Assembly: GCA_010093515.1 (NCBI GenBank)
Contig: MU001675.1
Location: 635,291-699,290, forward strand
DNA length: 64,000 nucleotides
Reading direction: 5' to 3'
From: Lineolata rhizophorae
Taxonomy: Eukaryota > Ascomycota > Dothideomycetes > Lineolatales > Lineolataceae
Positions 33,972-46,415 of this stretch are shown piece by piece. The position numbers were made by a program, and so were the translations under genes. The first letter of the stretch is position 1. The number at the start of each line of letters is the position of its first letter. Under the pieces are notes generated by a model. It was not told where the DNA came from. It saw only the letters and a list, made by a program, of their open reading frames with translations, and did no database searches.

Positions 33972-35992
33972 ATGGCACGACTGCACGAAAGCAGCGACGA
34001 TGAATTTCCAGACCTCAAGGATTTACTGCGCCCGCTGCATCAGCCAACCTGTAAGGGCAAATCAGACGACAAAATAAGGGCACACCAGGCGAACGCCAAT
34101 ACGACCAATTCTCAAGCCAAGAGATCTGTAAAAGCGCCAGAGCCTCGAGTCGAAAATTCGTCGCAGGAGCCTAGACTTGTGCCAAAAAGTGCGAGAAAGA
34201 ATAAGGCGGTGGCGAGCAGTTCAGGGCGGCAACGGCCGCTGAAATCGGTCCGTTCAAATGCGCTCCTATTTCCGATCCCGAAGGAGACGCCAAAACTACA
34301 TGCGAAGAAATCCAAGTCACCGCCTATGAAAACAGATGCAGAGCAACCAACGCAGACTCCTGGACGAAATGCGAAAAAGAAAATTGATTATGCTGCGGTG
34401 GGGTTTTTGGATACAGAAGACGAGAGCGAGGAGATCGATATTGAGGAGGCAGAAGATTCTGAGTATGAGGCAACTGGAATATATTCCAATGCGTCTGAAG
34501 ATGGCGATGTCTATGTTGCCAATCCCAAGAAGTCACTTCAGGAGCCCCAGACAGAAAGGAGAGACGAATGGAAGCTGCCGACCGCATTTCAGCGTCAAGT
34601 GATCAAAACTGTCGATACCGATCCACTAAACACATATTTCGAATTCCACAGACCCTCCCAACGCATAGAGGTCTCTAATCAAACCAGTTCTCGTCCTTCG
34701 ACTTCCTCTAGCGCAGATAACCGTGCGATACTGAAATTGTGAGTCATGGGAATTCCAATGAACAACATTTTGCATGCAAAGCTAATGTTAAGCAGCTCAC
34801 CCCCTCGAAAGAACTCGCCTCACAAGTCGAAGCCCAATCGCCCTACAACCCCACCGCCATCTACGCCTCCAACAAGCCCGTCGAAAACGAAGCTTATATC
34901 CCCCAGCAAGAAAGGTCGGATTCCGCCGACACCTCATCGACCTAGCAACGAGGCGTTTTGGAACCAAGCCTTTACAAACGACTGGAATGACGAATATTCG
35001 CCGCGGAAGAAGCCAGAATCTCCTAAAAAACAGAAGTTCGGAAAATCTGGACCAGGCTCGGGGCCAGACAGCGAGGAGACATCTATGGAGCCGAAAGCGA
35101 TGCAGAAGAGTCCTACAAAGCGAGATCGTAAGGCGATCGAGGCAAGGAAACAGTTCGAGATTCAGAAGCATGCTCTTGCCGATACGTTTTTGAAAGAATT
35201 AGATGATAAGATAACTGGTGGTAAGGTGGCAGAGATGACAAAAGAGAAAGGCGGTGTGAGGATTGTTTGGAGCAAGAAGTTAAATTCAACTGCCGGACGA
35301 GCCCACTGGCGGAAGGAAGGAAAGAAAACCAAAGGAGTTGATGGCACCATCGTAGCTCAGTATTGGCACGACGCGTGGATTGAACTGGCTGAAAAGGTCA
35401 TTGACGACGAAGGTGAGCTACTTCCTGCTACTTATAGCATTGTTCTGAGAACGCTAACGCCAAAGTAGAACGCCTCATTAATGTGATTGCTCACGAGTTC
35501 TGCCATCTCGCGAACTACATCGTCAGCGGGATTAAGGATAAACCACACGGGCAGCAGTTCAAAGCATGGGGTAAAAAGGTGGGCGCTGCTTTTGGCGGTC
35601 GTGGAGTGGAGGTTACGACCACGCATTCGTACAAGATCGACTACAAGTACATCTGGGCGTGTTCGAAGTGCGGCCACGAATACAAGAGGCATTCGAAGTC
35701 CATCGACCCAAAGCGGCACTGTTGCGCGAAGTGCAAGTCCCTGCTCATACAGACCAAGCCGGTCGCGAGATCAGCGGGGCCATCAGAGTACCAACTGTTT
35801 GTCAAAGCGCATTTCCAGCGGGTAAAGAAGGAAAATGGCGGTGCTAGTCACGGTGCAGTAATGGAGATTCTAGGGAGGATGTACCGGGAGAGCAAGGCAG
35901 GCAAGACGGAGCCTGTATCGAGCGTAGATGGTGCGGAAGACATCATAGATGAGGTTGTAAAAGCGGTCGAGGTCATCACCTTGAAAGATTAG
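33972..35992 (+). CDS. SprT-domain metalloprotease, GCNA/ACRC-like
   Basis: Predicted DNA-dependent zinc protease for repair of DNA-protein crosslinks, by analogy with Spartan/Wss1 and GCNA. Exons 33972-34738, 34796-35412 and 35469-35992 give 635 residues. The first 400 are disordered, with acidic patches such as DTEDESEEIDIEEAEDSEYE, and Lys/Pro-rich stretches, as in GCNA. The SprT core starts near residue 385; the catalytic HEFCH is at 470-474, split from the core by the second intron. A C4 zinc ribbon follows (CSKCGHEYK and CCAKCKS). The end carries an HMG-box-like helix pair (SEYQLFVKAHFQRVKKEN), a combination reported for fungal members. It is convergent with MOG1, with 174 bp between the stop codons. 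A TTG start farther upstream was not used. Confidence 0.9.
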
Positions 35993-36166
35993 CATCAGGA
36001 AATTTCTTGAAAGTGGCGTGTACATTAGGATAGACTATAGAGAAGAGTGGTAACGCATGTGACATTTCTAACTATGATGTGTATTGGTTTGCACATCAAG
36101 TCCTTCTCTAGGTTACGGCCATATCCGCCTGTGGATAAAGGCCGTCGATTCCAACATATCTCCAGG

Positions 36167-36889
36167 CTAGTTGACGAAAAGAGACAAGTCCTTGATTTCA
36201 AAAGTCTCCAGGATTTTTTGGCGTGCGGCAAGTCCGGCATTCAACAAGGGCCCATTCTTCCCCGCAGATGGGTCGACCTCTTCTTTGTTGTACTCGCCGG
36301 GGGTATGCGGTACATTAACAGTAATGACCAGATCCGTCTGCTGTTCCTTCAAGCGAAGAAGCACAAGCATGATACCGGTGAAGTCTGGAGTCGGATTGCA
36401 GCCCGTCCTCACGCCTTCTGGCGGGGTCTGCGTAGCGAACATTGTATATGCGGGGATAGTACTTGACAATGAGTTAGCCAAAAAGTTCGGGAAGCAAATA
36501 AACGAGAAACGATAGAATGGAGCGATATAGTCTTATGCTACTCACGGTAACTTGGTCATTTGTGCTGAGCCTGCCGTCCATATCTTCGTATCGTCATTCG
36601 ATCCAGAGGCGATGTCGGCGAAATGAAATTTCATCGCATCCTCGTCGCTACTCGCTGTTTGTTCGTCTACGCGCTCCGTAATGTCGAAAATAATGCTCGT
36701 GAATCCATTGGTGTCCAACCATACTTCCTGATTGTCAGGAACTTGCCGGATTGAACTTTCACGAGAAGTTTAGCGCTGATGTCGTCTATGGACTTAGATT
36801 CGTGGCTCTTACCTGACGTCAGCGAACTCTGAGGGCAAACTGACGGTCATTGCGCCGCCGAAAAGTTCTCGGGATGTGAAAGACGCCAT
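36167..36889 (-). CDS. mog1: Ran guanine-nucleotide release factor MOG1
   Basis: Binds Ran GTPase, releases its nucleotide and supports nuclear protein import. Three exons on the minus strand, 36813-36889, 36546-36755 and 36167-36461, give 193 residues (yeast Mog1: 218). The family start RELFGGAMTVSLPSEFADVS is complete, and the second exon opens with the very conserved IRQVPDNQEVWLD. FHFADIAS lies in the middle. The last exon carries GVRTGCNPTPDFTGIMLVLLRLKE and TDLVITVNVPHTP. Both introns (57 and 84 nt) have regular donors. It lies in tandem with BUD20 and NUP159, other genes of nuclear traffic. Confidence 0.93.
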
Positions 36890-37320
36890 TTCTATCTTGA
36901 ATTCTACTGTAGTCAAGGATGTGTTGCCGTTGTTGTAAGTGTTGTGGCTTGGTCATGGCCGTCGCGTTTGATGGGGGTTCTTATAGTTTTCGATTCAGTC
37001 AGGCAACGATCAGGCGCCACTGAGCGTTTAGCACTCTGACTACAGCGAAGTGAATGCTACGTATTTCCAGAGAACAAAATCAAAATCTAGAATTCTGAAT
37101 GCATTCTCAATGGACGCGGTCGCTCAATCAAAACATTTGTTGTTTGGAGCATTCGTAAGGCACTTTTAGGCCGTTGTTGCCTAGAGACGCCGTCTACGAC
37201 CACCAGGGTATCTGAAAGTACTCTTCAACCAATGGGTTGCTATCATTACTAGCCTCCATCCACCTCTAAGTCCTACAAACGCCGCCGCAATGCAAAATCG
37301 GACACCGCACCATTTCCTCG
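36890..37320. other. Spacer between BUD20 and MOG1
   Basis: 431 bp holding the BUD20 3' UTR and the MOG1 promoter. No gene was seen. Confidence 0.5.
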
Positions 37321-37769
37321 TTACCGATCAATAGCCATATCCTCCAGACCCACCGCGGAGACGGATTTGTCGCCCCTCCTCGAACCATCAGGCCGCCTCC
37401 CGTTATCGGTGTCTAGTCCCACCGCTGCCTCAGCCTCCTTTTGCGTAAACGGCTCCTCGCCCAGCTGTCGCAACCTAAGAAACATCAAGATTAGCACATG
37501 TGATTCCTGAGTAGCCCTCTATGAGAAAGCACTCACTTCCGCTTGTGGCCCTTTCCCCGTTTGTGTGCGTCGAAATTTGCTTCGCTCTCAAACCATTTGG
37601 CGCACTCGATGCAATAATGTTCCCCGAGCGCGGGCAAATCCTCGGCCGCCTTGGTCTGCTTGTACTGCTGCAAGTGCTTCTTGTCATGAAGGTCTGCGTA
37701 GATTTGGTCGACGTCGCGCGCGTAGCGTCGCGTCTTCTTTTTCGATTTTGCGCCTCGGATAGCGGGCAT
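37321..37769 (-). CDS. bud20: BUD20-like C2H2 zinc-finger, pre-60S export factor
   Basis: Shuttling factor that rides on pre-60S particles and helps their nuclear export (ZNF593 in animals). Exons 37537-37769 and 37321-37474 give 128 residues. The basic start (AKSKKKTRRYARDVDQIYAD) is followed by the U1-like zinc finger HYCIECAKWFESEANFDAHK with H-x5-H spacing. GKGHKRKLRQLGEEPFTQKE crosses the single 62-nt intron exactly where the family sequence continues. The C-terminus ends GLEDMAIDR. Length and order agree with yeast Bud20 (166 aa) without its longer tail. Confidence 0.93.
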
Positions 37770-38382
37770 GACAAACAGTCTAAGTTTCTGAAGTTGTTAT
37801 GCTCTAGTCGCAACGGTACTTCTCGTCAAAGTGTAGTTATAGGGAAGCTGGTTCTAGCTTTATTCAAGTCCGGGTCTCTGTGGGTCGTATAGAATGCAGT
37901 GTGAGTGCAGGTTCCAGCGTATGGAGAAAAGATGGGCTCCAAATATCAACGCCAAGCTTCGTGCGATTCTAGCCTGTCGCCTAGTCCTATCACCACGTGA
38001 CTGCGAGATATCCCTCCGGTGCTTCAAGTACATATGCTGCTGTCCAAGGTAGTCATGAAGTTTACAGAGCACTATACCCGACAGATATTCCTCAAACGGC
38101 AACTTCAGCAAGGTTTGCATAAAAATAATCATCTTTCATACTAGTCCACAAGCTCGCATACTCCGACTACCTGTCACAACAATTCTAATGATAGTGTTCG
38201 CTATCTACCACTTTTTTTCTTACCCACACTTCCATTAGACAGACAAGACAGACAAGACCTCGGGCGCTTTCTTACATGAGATCCCATCAAACGGTATTAC
38301 TCTAAGCAACATGCCAATCGATTCCCATCAATGCTTCAGACACAGTACAAGTCGTTCCTTCCATCTCTGCCACAGCGCATTC
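37770..38382. other. Spacer between NUP159 and BUD20
   Basis: 613 bp with the BUD20 promoter and the NUP159 3' UTR. No gene was seen. Confidence 0.5.
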
Positions 38383-41300
38383 TCACAAACCCCTGCCGGG
38401 AGCCGTCCTGAACCCAATCTCTTCTAGCGCCTTCCCGATCGTCTCCTTCACCATCTTCCGCTTCGCCTGCCTCTCGAGATAGCGTTTGATTCGCTCGTCG
38501 TCCACAGCGCCCGTGGGTCCCATCCCGCCTCCCGTGCCCGTACTAAACCTGCCACTGCGTCGCAAGGGCGAGCCCGAGCCGGCAAAGCTGGCCTTCGTAT
38601 TGCTATCCGGTGTGAAGAAAGGTCCCTTGGTAGTCCGCGCCGGTGTAGCGTCACCGCTCCTGCTCCAGCGCGCACTCGCGCTCGGGCGAAATCCGTTCTG
38701 GACCTGGGATTGTCTGGTTCCCGGCGTACCGCTCCGCGAGCGCCTACCCACCTCAGGCACGTCTTCCTTGCTGGGGTCAATTCCCAAGCGCGCCATCTGC
38801 GCCTCAAGCACGTCGATATCGCTCCTCTTCGACTCGACCATGCTTGTCATCTTCCTGATAGTCCGCGCGACAGCCTCTACTGTCGGCACCTGCGCCGGCG
38901 TCCGAGTTAGCCGGTTCATTTCGTTCCCACCATTGCCTTCGCGACTCGCGATTTGCGCGCGCAGCACAGCGATGCCTTCTTCGGCCTCGCGCAGCTTGCC
39001 CCTCAGCTCCGTGATTCCTTTACGGAGGTCGTTGCGCACAGCTGCCTGATCGGGTGCTAAAGGGGCTTGGATAGCGCGCTCCATATGCGTTGGGTCCGCC
39101 CGAGCTTCAATCTCACGTCGAAGACGTGCGACGTTGGCGCGCATGCTCGTTGCGTTCCTGTTTGCAACATCGAGGTCTTCGATGATACCCTCGCGGTCAT
39201 AATCAGCACGTTGACGGGCGGCCTCGAGCTCGGAGACAATGGAGATCAGATCATCGAGCTCAACGAGAGTCCATTCGCCTTCGGTGCCTGGCGGCTTCGT
39301 TGAAGCATCCCGAAGATCATCACGAGTGCGCTGAGCACCTGAGGCTAGTTCGCTGTGTCCGCGCACGAAAGAAGCTACCGCACGGTTGTTCAGACCGAGG
39401 CAGTCGAGCATGCTATTTATGTCCCGATAGACACGGCGAATCTGTGCAGTAAGTACCATTCGATGATCCTTCGAGGACGAGCTCACATCAACAGAAGCGG
39501 CATCAGTCGGGAGCGGGGGAGCGGTGTCTGTATGCGCAATAAAGGGAGGTAACGTTGTTTTGCATGGGATATCTTTTGCAAGCTCTTCGCGAACACGTTC
39601 GTCATCCTCATCGATAAGAGGAGGCGTTTGTGGCCTCGCAGGTGGTTGCGGTGGTGGAGCTGCGTATTGGTTTTGAATGGCTGGTGCAGCGGGTACAGTA
39701 ATGGGCTGCTTCGATGCATTCGCCGAAGTAATAGGTGTCGACGAACTCCGTATAACCGGGCTCTGTCCACGTCGGATGGGAGATAATGCACGGCCTCCGG
39801 GAGCAACACGGCGGGACGGACTAGGCGAGCGTGGTGACTCCTGGACCTGCTGTTGAGGTGGAGGGAAATGTGGAATAGCTCCGGCAGGAGGAAAGCCAGC
39901 TGGGGTCCAACCAGGCGATTTGACAGCCGCAGGAGGCTTAAGGGGTGTTGGTGCCTTGGGCTGTTCGCTGTTGGAGGTGAAAGACCAACTAGGCAATTTC
40001 TGAGTGACAGTCTCCGGGGACTTGAATGGTGTGTCTTCGGGCCTTGTAGGCGTCTCTTCAGGCTTTTGCGGAGTCTCTTCAGGCCTAGTTGGCGTTGCTT
40101 CGGTTGGCTTTACAGGCGTAGCCTCAGCTGTCGCGGGCTTGCTGCTCTCCGACGGTCCCAGTGGGGATGAAATGGGAGATTCCGGAGCCTCCACTTTGAC
40201 TGGCGGGCTGCCTGCAATAGGAGGGATATCATCGTCCGCGGGCTGTGTAGGCTTGTACGTTGTTGGATCTGGTGGAAGCGGGGCGGCTTCGGGTACAACT
40301 TCCTCTTCCCACCTCTTCTCCTTTACGTCTTCTTTCTTCTCTGTTCCGAAAGCTGACTTCGGCGGCACTTTGAAAAGCCCACCACCTTCGTGTTGCTGGC
40401 TCGGGGTTGGTACCTTGAACGCTGACTCCACTAGGCCCTCGTCGCCTTTTTCTTTTGCCGATCCTTTATTCTCTTCTAGCTTACTCTCAGTCTGCCCCGT
40501 CAATGCTTGTCCGAAGCCAGCGCCAAACATCGACCCTCCGGTTGCGCTAGGCGTCTTTTCATCTTTCGCCGTTCCATCGCCTTTGAACGTTGATCCCAAC
40601 TTGAAGCCCTCGGTGCCCATACCAAAAGGCCCCTTTGGCTTCTCTGGCTCCTTCTGGCCTTGGTGAGTTGCAGCTGTACCCTGCAAATTGCCCGGCGTTG
40701 GCGTTGCCTCCCTATCTCCAGGGCCCTGCATCGAATCGTCCACGTCCGTCATTTCCGAGGTCGACGTCTCAAAGGATGGCTGCTGAGGCGTCGGCGCCTC
40801 CGGCTTCCCGAACGACGATGTAGTTTGCGCGGACGCGCCGAAACTAGACCCGAGTGTCACAGTCGACCCTGTACCGAAGCTTTTCACAGGTTCCTGGTTG
40901 TCCTGCCCACTGCTCGGTTGCGCCCAAACCGGCTTCCCACCACCTGAGCTGCCTAGCTTTGCAAAAGACGAGAACCCGCTGCTGTCGCTCTGGCCGCCCA
41001 TGCTGCTCAGTGGTGATGGTGCTGCCTTGAAACCAGATGTGCCGCTTGCGAATGACGCAAATCCTCCTCCGCCGCTTGGTGTTGAACTCTGTTGTTGCTG
41101 TTGACCACCGCCAGCAGGAGTCGGTGAACCCCAGGCCGAACTACGCTGGCCGACGCCACTAGCGGAACCGAATGTGGACCCCATAGGCGACGATGAGCCG
41201 AATGCAGGAGTCCCAAAAGCAGGCTTGCCAAAAGCGGCACCACCGGTCTGGTTCAGCCCCCCAGGAGAACCCCAGGATGAACGATTGCCCCAACCACCAG

Positions 41301-43030
41301 GTTGGCCAAATGCAGGTTGGCCAAACGCAGAGCCCATAGCAGGCTTCGGAAAGCCGCTAGGTGTTTGCTGTTGCTGCGGGGTTGTCACTTGCTGCTGTGG
41401 CTGTGGCGATGTCGCCGTCTTCTGCTGCGACGGCTGTTGTCCCTGCACAGCTACGAGGTCTGGATAGGGGATAGCTTCACGCAAAGAGTCTTTGTACATG
41501 ACCCACCAGTAGGATAATACGCCCTCATGGTTTAGCACCATAAGCCCAGGCAAGGGCGTCTTCGTTTCGTCGGCGTCAACCATGTCCGAAGGCAGGCCAA
41601 GGACGCCTTTCCGGGAAGTTAAGTCTAGTGTCATCCCAATGGGGCTGGAGTCTCCACTCTCCGTTGCTGTCATGGGTAGTTGCGGGCGACGTGAATCGAT
41701 AGCCATCCCTGTCGCCGTGAAGTTGTCAACAACTAAAGCCGGATCGAGGGGGTCGTTCTCAAGAGGTTGAGTTGACCTGGTAAAGAGCCCGATGTCCCCA
41801 GATACTGTGGATGCGACCATTATAGCATCTTTGAGATCAGCCTGCCCTGGAGTTCTGCGCCAGCCGTGGAGACGCGACATGAAGTGGTGCGGAGGAGAGC
41901 GACTGGTGATTCCGGCAGGGAAACAAGGATCGAGGGCTTTACGGTACGTGAAGTTGGCGGTATTATTTTCTCGACTGACGAAGAAAAAAGTCGATTGGGG
42001 AGGTTGGTCGGGCTGAGGACGGGTCTCAGTGAGAACGAGAGTGAACTCGTTCTTGGAAAGCCAAGAAATTGTAGAGACTGCGAGGGCAGTCATCAGCAAA
42101 ATGAACTTTCTTAAAAAAAAAATTTGCCTGAATATGACGACTCACCATGGTGGTCTCCTTCCAATCCCGGCGGCCGAGGGATTTGTGCTTTAATCTCTCC
42201 CGAAGTCGGATCTATCTGTACAGTCGACCCATCCCCCAATCCCGCCGCTATCTGAGTTCCCTTCGTGCTCCATGATATGCAGCTTACATTCTCCTTAAGC
42301 ACCGGTCCATTAGGTCCTGAATGTATTCTCCGGCCATTTAGATCTGCCACTAACAGTTGCCCATTTGCCAAAACGAGGGCAAAGATATGTGCGTTATCGG
42401 CAGCGGGATGAGGCGCAATCGCTCGCACGGCAACGCCATTAGTCGCCAACTGGAAAGCTGGTTCGCGGTTATTTCGCAAGAGCGCCGCGACATCATAAAC
42501 CGCTAGACCGCCACCCTGCTCAGCACAGATGACAAGAAGAGACTCGTCCGTCGAGAAGGACACGTGTGAAACGCGCGGAATACGAAGAGAAGCAGCCGGC
42601 ATAAACGGTTTTACATTTCCTTCGTGTCCGGAGGGAGCTGTAGCGGAGAAGGCGGCGCGGACGGCTGCAGTTTCAGCGAGCACGAGGGAATCGGGCGAGG
42701 CAGCAACGAGCAAGCCGCGTTTCTGGGCGATTGCAAGGAGCGAGGCAGTCGGTGGCGGCAGTTGTGACTCTGGCCAGGCGGAAGGCAACAGGCGAATTTT
42801 GCTCTCGCCAGAGATGGCATGGAAGCCAAGTTTCTGCATTTCGATGGCTTGTGTTAGCTGGAGAGACTGTTCAAAGAAGAGCATAAAGTATGGCTATTTA
42901 TAGGTGGGAAGCGATTGCCGAAATCCTGCTCTTCAACGTCGGAAGTTCACGTCTTGACGAAGTACAGTACCTCTGTCAGAATCTCTGAGACATCCGGGCC
43001 TACAGCCACATTCGGTTGAGGCAAAGCCAT
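38383..43030 (-). CDS. nup159: Nucleoporin NUP159 (Nup214 orthologue)
   Basis: Cytoplasmic-face nucleoporin that anchors Dbp5 and Gle1 for mRNA export. Three exons, 42971-43030, 42146-42833 and 38383-42077, give 1480 residues. The first exon is small: MALPQPNVAVGPDVSEILTE joins KLGFHAISGESKIRLLPSAW, which restores the family N-terminus. Residues 1-460 form the beta-propeller. FG repeats follow at about 480-760 (FGQPAFGQPGGWG, AFGKPAFGTPAFGSS). A long Pro/Glu-rich linker comes next, with repeats such as KPEETPTRPEDTPFKSPE. The C-terminal third is coiled coil, ending VKETIGKALEEIGFRTAPG, for the Nup82/Nsp1 complex. The long third exon is uninterrupted. It is divergent from PUP1. Confidence 0.93.
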
Positions 43031-43922
43031 CTTCGCCTTTGCAAACAGCTCATGCACTGCTTTTGGATCGTGAGGTAGAGAAGGCGATGCTGGGGACCAC
43101 GGTGTGTGGGGATGTTCGAAAGTTGAATGCCAGTTGATAGCGCTGTTACTAGTCTCGGGGCGACTGTGGTGTGAGTGCGAAAAATAGTCCGGGCCCGCAG
43201 CAGCATGCGCTGCTCGGCCTGGCTCGTGGGAGGAAAAAGAGCGAGCGTGATTCGACCCTCGCTGCTGCGGTTTCTGAACTGGCTGGTGGTCGAGCGGCGA
43301 GGTCGAGCGGAAGAGGTCGGTGAAGCTGCGGCGGAGAATGATGGTGAATGCGATGGCCGCAGGCGCTGCTCCGGCGAGGGATCGCGGAGGAGGCCAGGCC
43401 CACGGCAACAGCGACGCGTATTTGGCGTTGATTTGGCTGCTGGAGTCGCGGCGGACAGTCTCCAAGTGGCGGGGCGGGCGGAAAGGCTGCAGCCGGTTGG
43501 GCGCAAGAAATGTTGTCGCTGAGCTGCGTGCCGGGCCCGGGTTCGTCGAGGCGCGTGCGCGAGAGCTGTGGCGCGGCGCGCTCATTGGCTGCAGCCTGCG
43601 TGGCGCGGAAGATGTCGCTGCGGCTCCGCGCCTGGGAGCTCTCCGTTGCTTGTCAGAGCTCCGAGGCTGCCACCAGCTGGCGTAAAACGTACCCATCGCT
43701 GCACTCTGCACTCTAAGCCGCATCAACTTGTCACGTCCATTCCCGGCCTTTTTTCTATCAAGTTCCCCTCCGCACGCGCGACTTCTTACACGGGCAACAG
43801 CTTCTTTCCCATAGCCTCACGGTCTACTCCAGCCTCGTCATTCGGACTTGCCGCAGTTCGGGCTCGCGCTCCTTTGCCGGCCTTCCATCTTCGACGTCTC
43901 TCTTCCACCAACCACCGTCATC
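43031..43922. promoter_or_regulatory. Shared spacer between divergent NUP159 and PUP1
   Basis: 892 bp, GC-rich in the middle. No yeast-type PACE element (GGTGGCAAA) was found by eye. No additional gene is supported. Confidence 0.5.
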
Positions 43923-44868
43923 ATGGTAGGCTTCGACTTCTCCAACCACGATCGCAACCTTGCCCTACATGCCAAGGGCGTTCCGCTCCCCAAGGCTACA
44001 AGCACCGGTACTACCATCGTCGGCTGCATATTCGACGGTGGCGTTGTGATTGCGGCCGACACGCGCGCTACGAGCGGCCCCATTGTTGCGGACAAGGTAA
44101 CGTTCCCTCGTTTCTCCACGATCATGCTCTCTCAGAACTGGGGCGACCTGCGACGCCGTCGATTTCTCCCTGTGAAACGCTTACATTCTGACGTCCCATA
44201 AATAATAACAGAACTGCGAGAAACTCCACTATATCGCCCCGCAAATCTGGTGCGCCGGCGCCGGTACAGCCGCTGACACCGAGTTCACCACGGCACTCAT
44301 CTCCTCCAACTTGGAGCTCCACGCACTATCGACGGGACGCAAGCCGCGTGTTGTGACCTGCATGACGATGCTCAAGCAGCACCTCTTCCGCTACCAGGGC
44401 TACGTGGGCGCCTACCTCGTCGTTGCTGGCTGCGACCCGACTGGAACCCACCTCTTCACGGTGCACGCGCACGGGTCCACCGACAAGCTTCCCTACGTAA
44501 CTATGGGCTCAGGTTCGCTTGCAGCCATGTCCGTCTTCGAGTCACAGTGGAAGCCACAGCTTACGCGCGACGAAGCCGTGAAACTCTGCGCCGACGCCAT
44601 TCAATCTGGTATCTTCAATGATTTGGGATCGGGGAGCAACGTTGACGTATGTGTCATCACCAACGAGAAGGCGACCTTGTTGCGGAACTACATCACCCCG
44701 AACGTCAGGGAGGAAAAGTTGCGGGACTACAGGTTCCCGCGTGGAACTACTGCGGTGTTGAATGAAAAGGTCATTAAGCGAGAGGACCTGAGCAAGTATG
44801 TTACCGTGCATGAGATAGGCGATGAACAGCCGACGACGGCGGAGACGATGGATGTGGATACGACGTAG
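43923..44868 (+). CDS. pup1: 20S proteasome subunit beta-2 (PUP1), trypsin-like
   Basis: Catalytic beta-2 subunit of the 20S proteasome. Exons 43923-44096 and 44212-44868 give 276 residues. A propeptide of 29 residues ends in G-T-T, so self-cleavage before Thr30 would expose the catalytic threonine. Other signature residues are present: Asp and Lys of the active site in [20 protein letters not shown], and [12 protein letters not shown]. The C-terminal extension that wraps beta-3 is present ([13 protein letters not shown], then VTVHEI). The intron lies directly after ADK, a common position in fungi. It is divergent from NUP159. Confidence 0.96.
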
Positions 44869-46415
44869 CGTATTTGTTAGTGAAGTAGAGTTATGGCTCG
44901 CGGGGAATTAAAGAATGACGTCTTGGTGGACCTACGTGTATTGTACAATACAACATTCTTCCAATGAACACATCCTTATATCAGACGTGCTAGAGCAACG
45001 TTTGTAACACGGTTTCTAGATCGCTAAGGATGGGAAATCGACAAGACATGGCTGTTTCCAATTGCATTGTCCATTGCTCATTTGGAGGCCAATTCCAAAT
45101 GGTCGTGGCCAGTCCTCGTACTGTCTAGAAAACGTGAGATCTTGCAGAACACGATGCAGTATTTTATGTACGCTGCGAGCTCAGATAGTACGAAGATGGC
45201 GTAGCTAGGTTCCCCCTATGCCTAAAGTGAGTTCACTCCAAGTCATGCGCGCAACTCCTAACAGGGAACCGAGCTCAACATTAGAATGGATTAGTGGGTG
45301 AGACCAAAATCTCAAAAAGCAATGCTCTAAGCCTTTTGATTCTTTTATTTCTATTTTTCGTTACCCCAAAGGCAGGCATATGATCCAAAATTCCGCATAT
45401 ATGGTTGGTTGCTTTTTGCGAAGTTCCGACAACTAATACGTAGGCAACGGATTTTGTCTATCTCAAGTTTGCACATCATCCCCATTATATTGGTAAGGGA
45501 TTCTTACAGAATCACCATGTAGACAACAGAGCCTCGTATACATGATTCCAGCTCGACCAGAGGTTAGAAAGGCTATAATGAATGCTGTCGCCCTCCGCAG
45601 GATGCAAAACAAGCCGGCGCACTTCTTTGTCAGCATTTCTAAAATGAACATGTTGATACGCCATGCCCGAGAAGGATAGGGAAGGGCTCTCTATGTACTG
45701 CGCCGACCAGACAAGCGTCGGGCATGGAGGAGGCAGGGAAAAGTCGCGACAACACGTGACGACGTTTCCAAGCATCAACCACGGAAGCACCTCTCGCAAC
45801 GACCTACAGACTGCTGCGATAGTGGAAGAACGTACTAGTAAGTGTCGCAATGCTTTGTGCAATATAAAGCTGTCTCTTTCAGAACAATCAAGCTTTTGCC
45901 CGCTAGAAATCTAGGGCTCTAGAGCGCTCCGAATCCGACGCCTTGGATTGGCTCGCCCAGAAATCAGGATGCCGAATCCAGCGTACCCCCGCCACCGGTG
46001 CTGCTGGGAAAGCTCCGTCCGTCATCGCCGGCCTCACGAGGGCCGACAAGCAAAATAAATCCCGCAAGCACAACGTAACCGACCTTCTCGGCCACCAGGT
46101 TGCTTTCTTTTTCATTTTGCGGATTCGCTCCTTCTCCCATAGTTGGCACCGCTTCAGCTCCGGCTTCTTATGTCTTTGTTGCTGTGATTGTGACGTTCGG
46201 TGGAAGGCGTCACGCCTGGCCGAGCTGTTGCCGGCATTGCGCGGATAGCAAATTCGCGCTTTTCCTACGCTTTTAAACCCTCGGGATCCCTTCATCCCAT
46301 CTCAACTTCGCATCCAGAGATTTCGCGCATCCATTCCATCGCGCTTCTGTGGCTTTCGTCCGCGGCCACATCGCCAGACGCCCAAGCCCTACCGCAACCG
46401 TCGCGATCCACCAGC
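44869..46415. other. 1.5-kb spacer upstream of the DUF2434-type gene
   Basis: AT-rich first part, then GC-richer near 46000. No supported gene. It probably holds the PUP1 3' UTR and the promoter and leader of the next gene. Confidence 0.45.
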
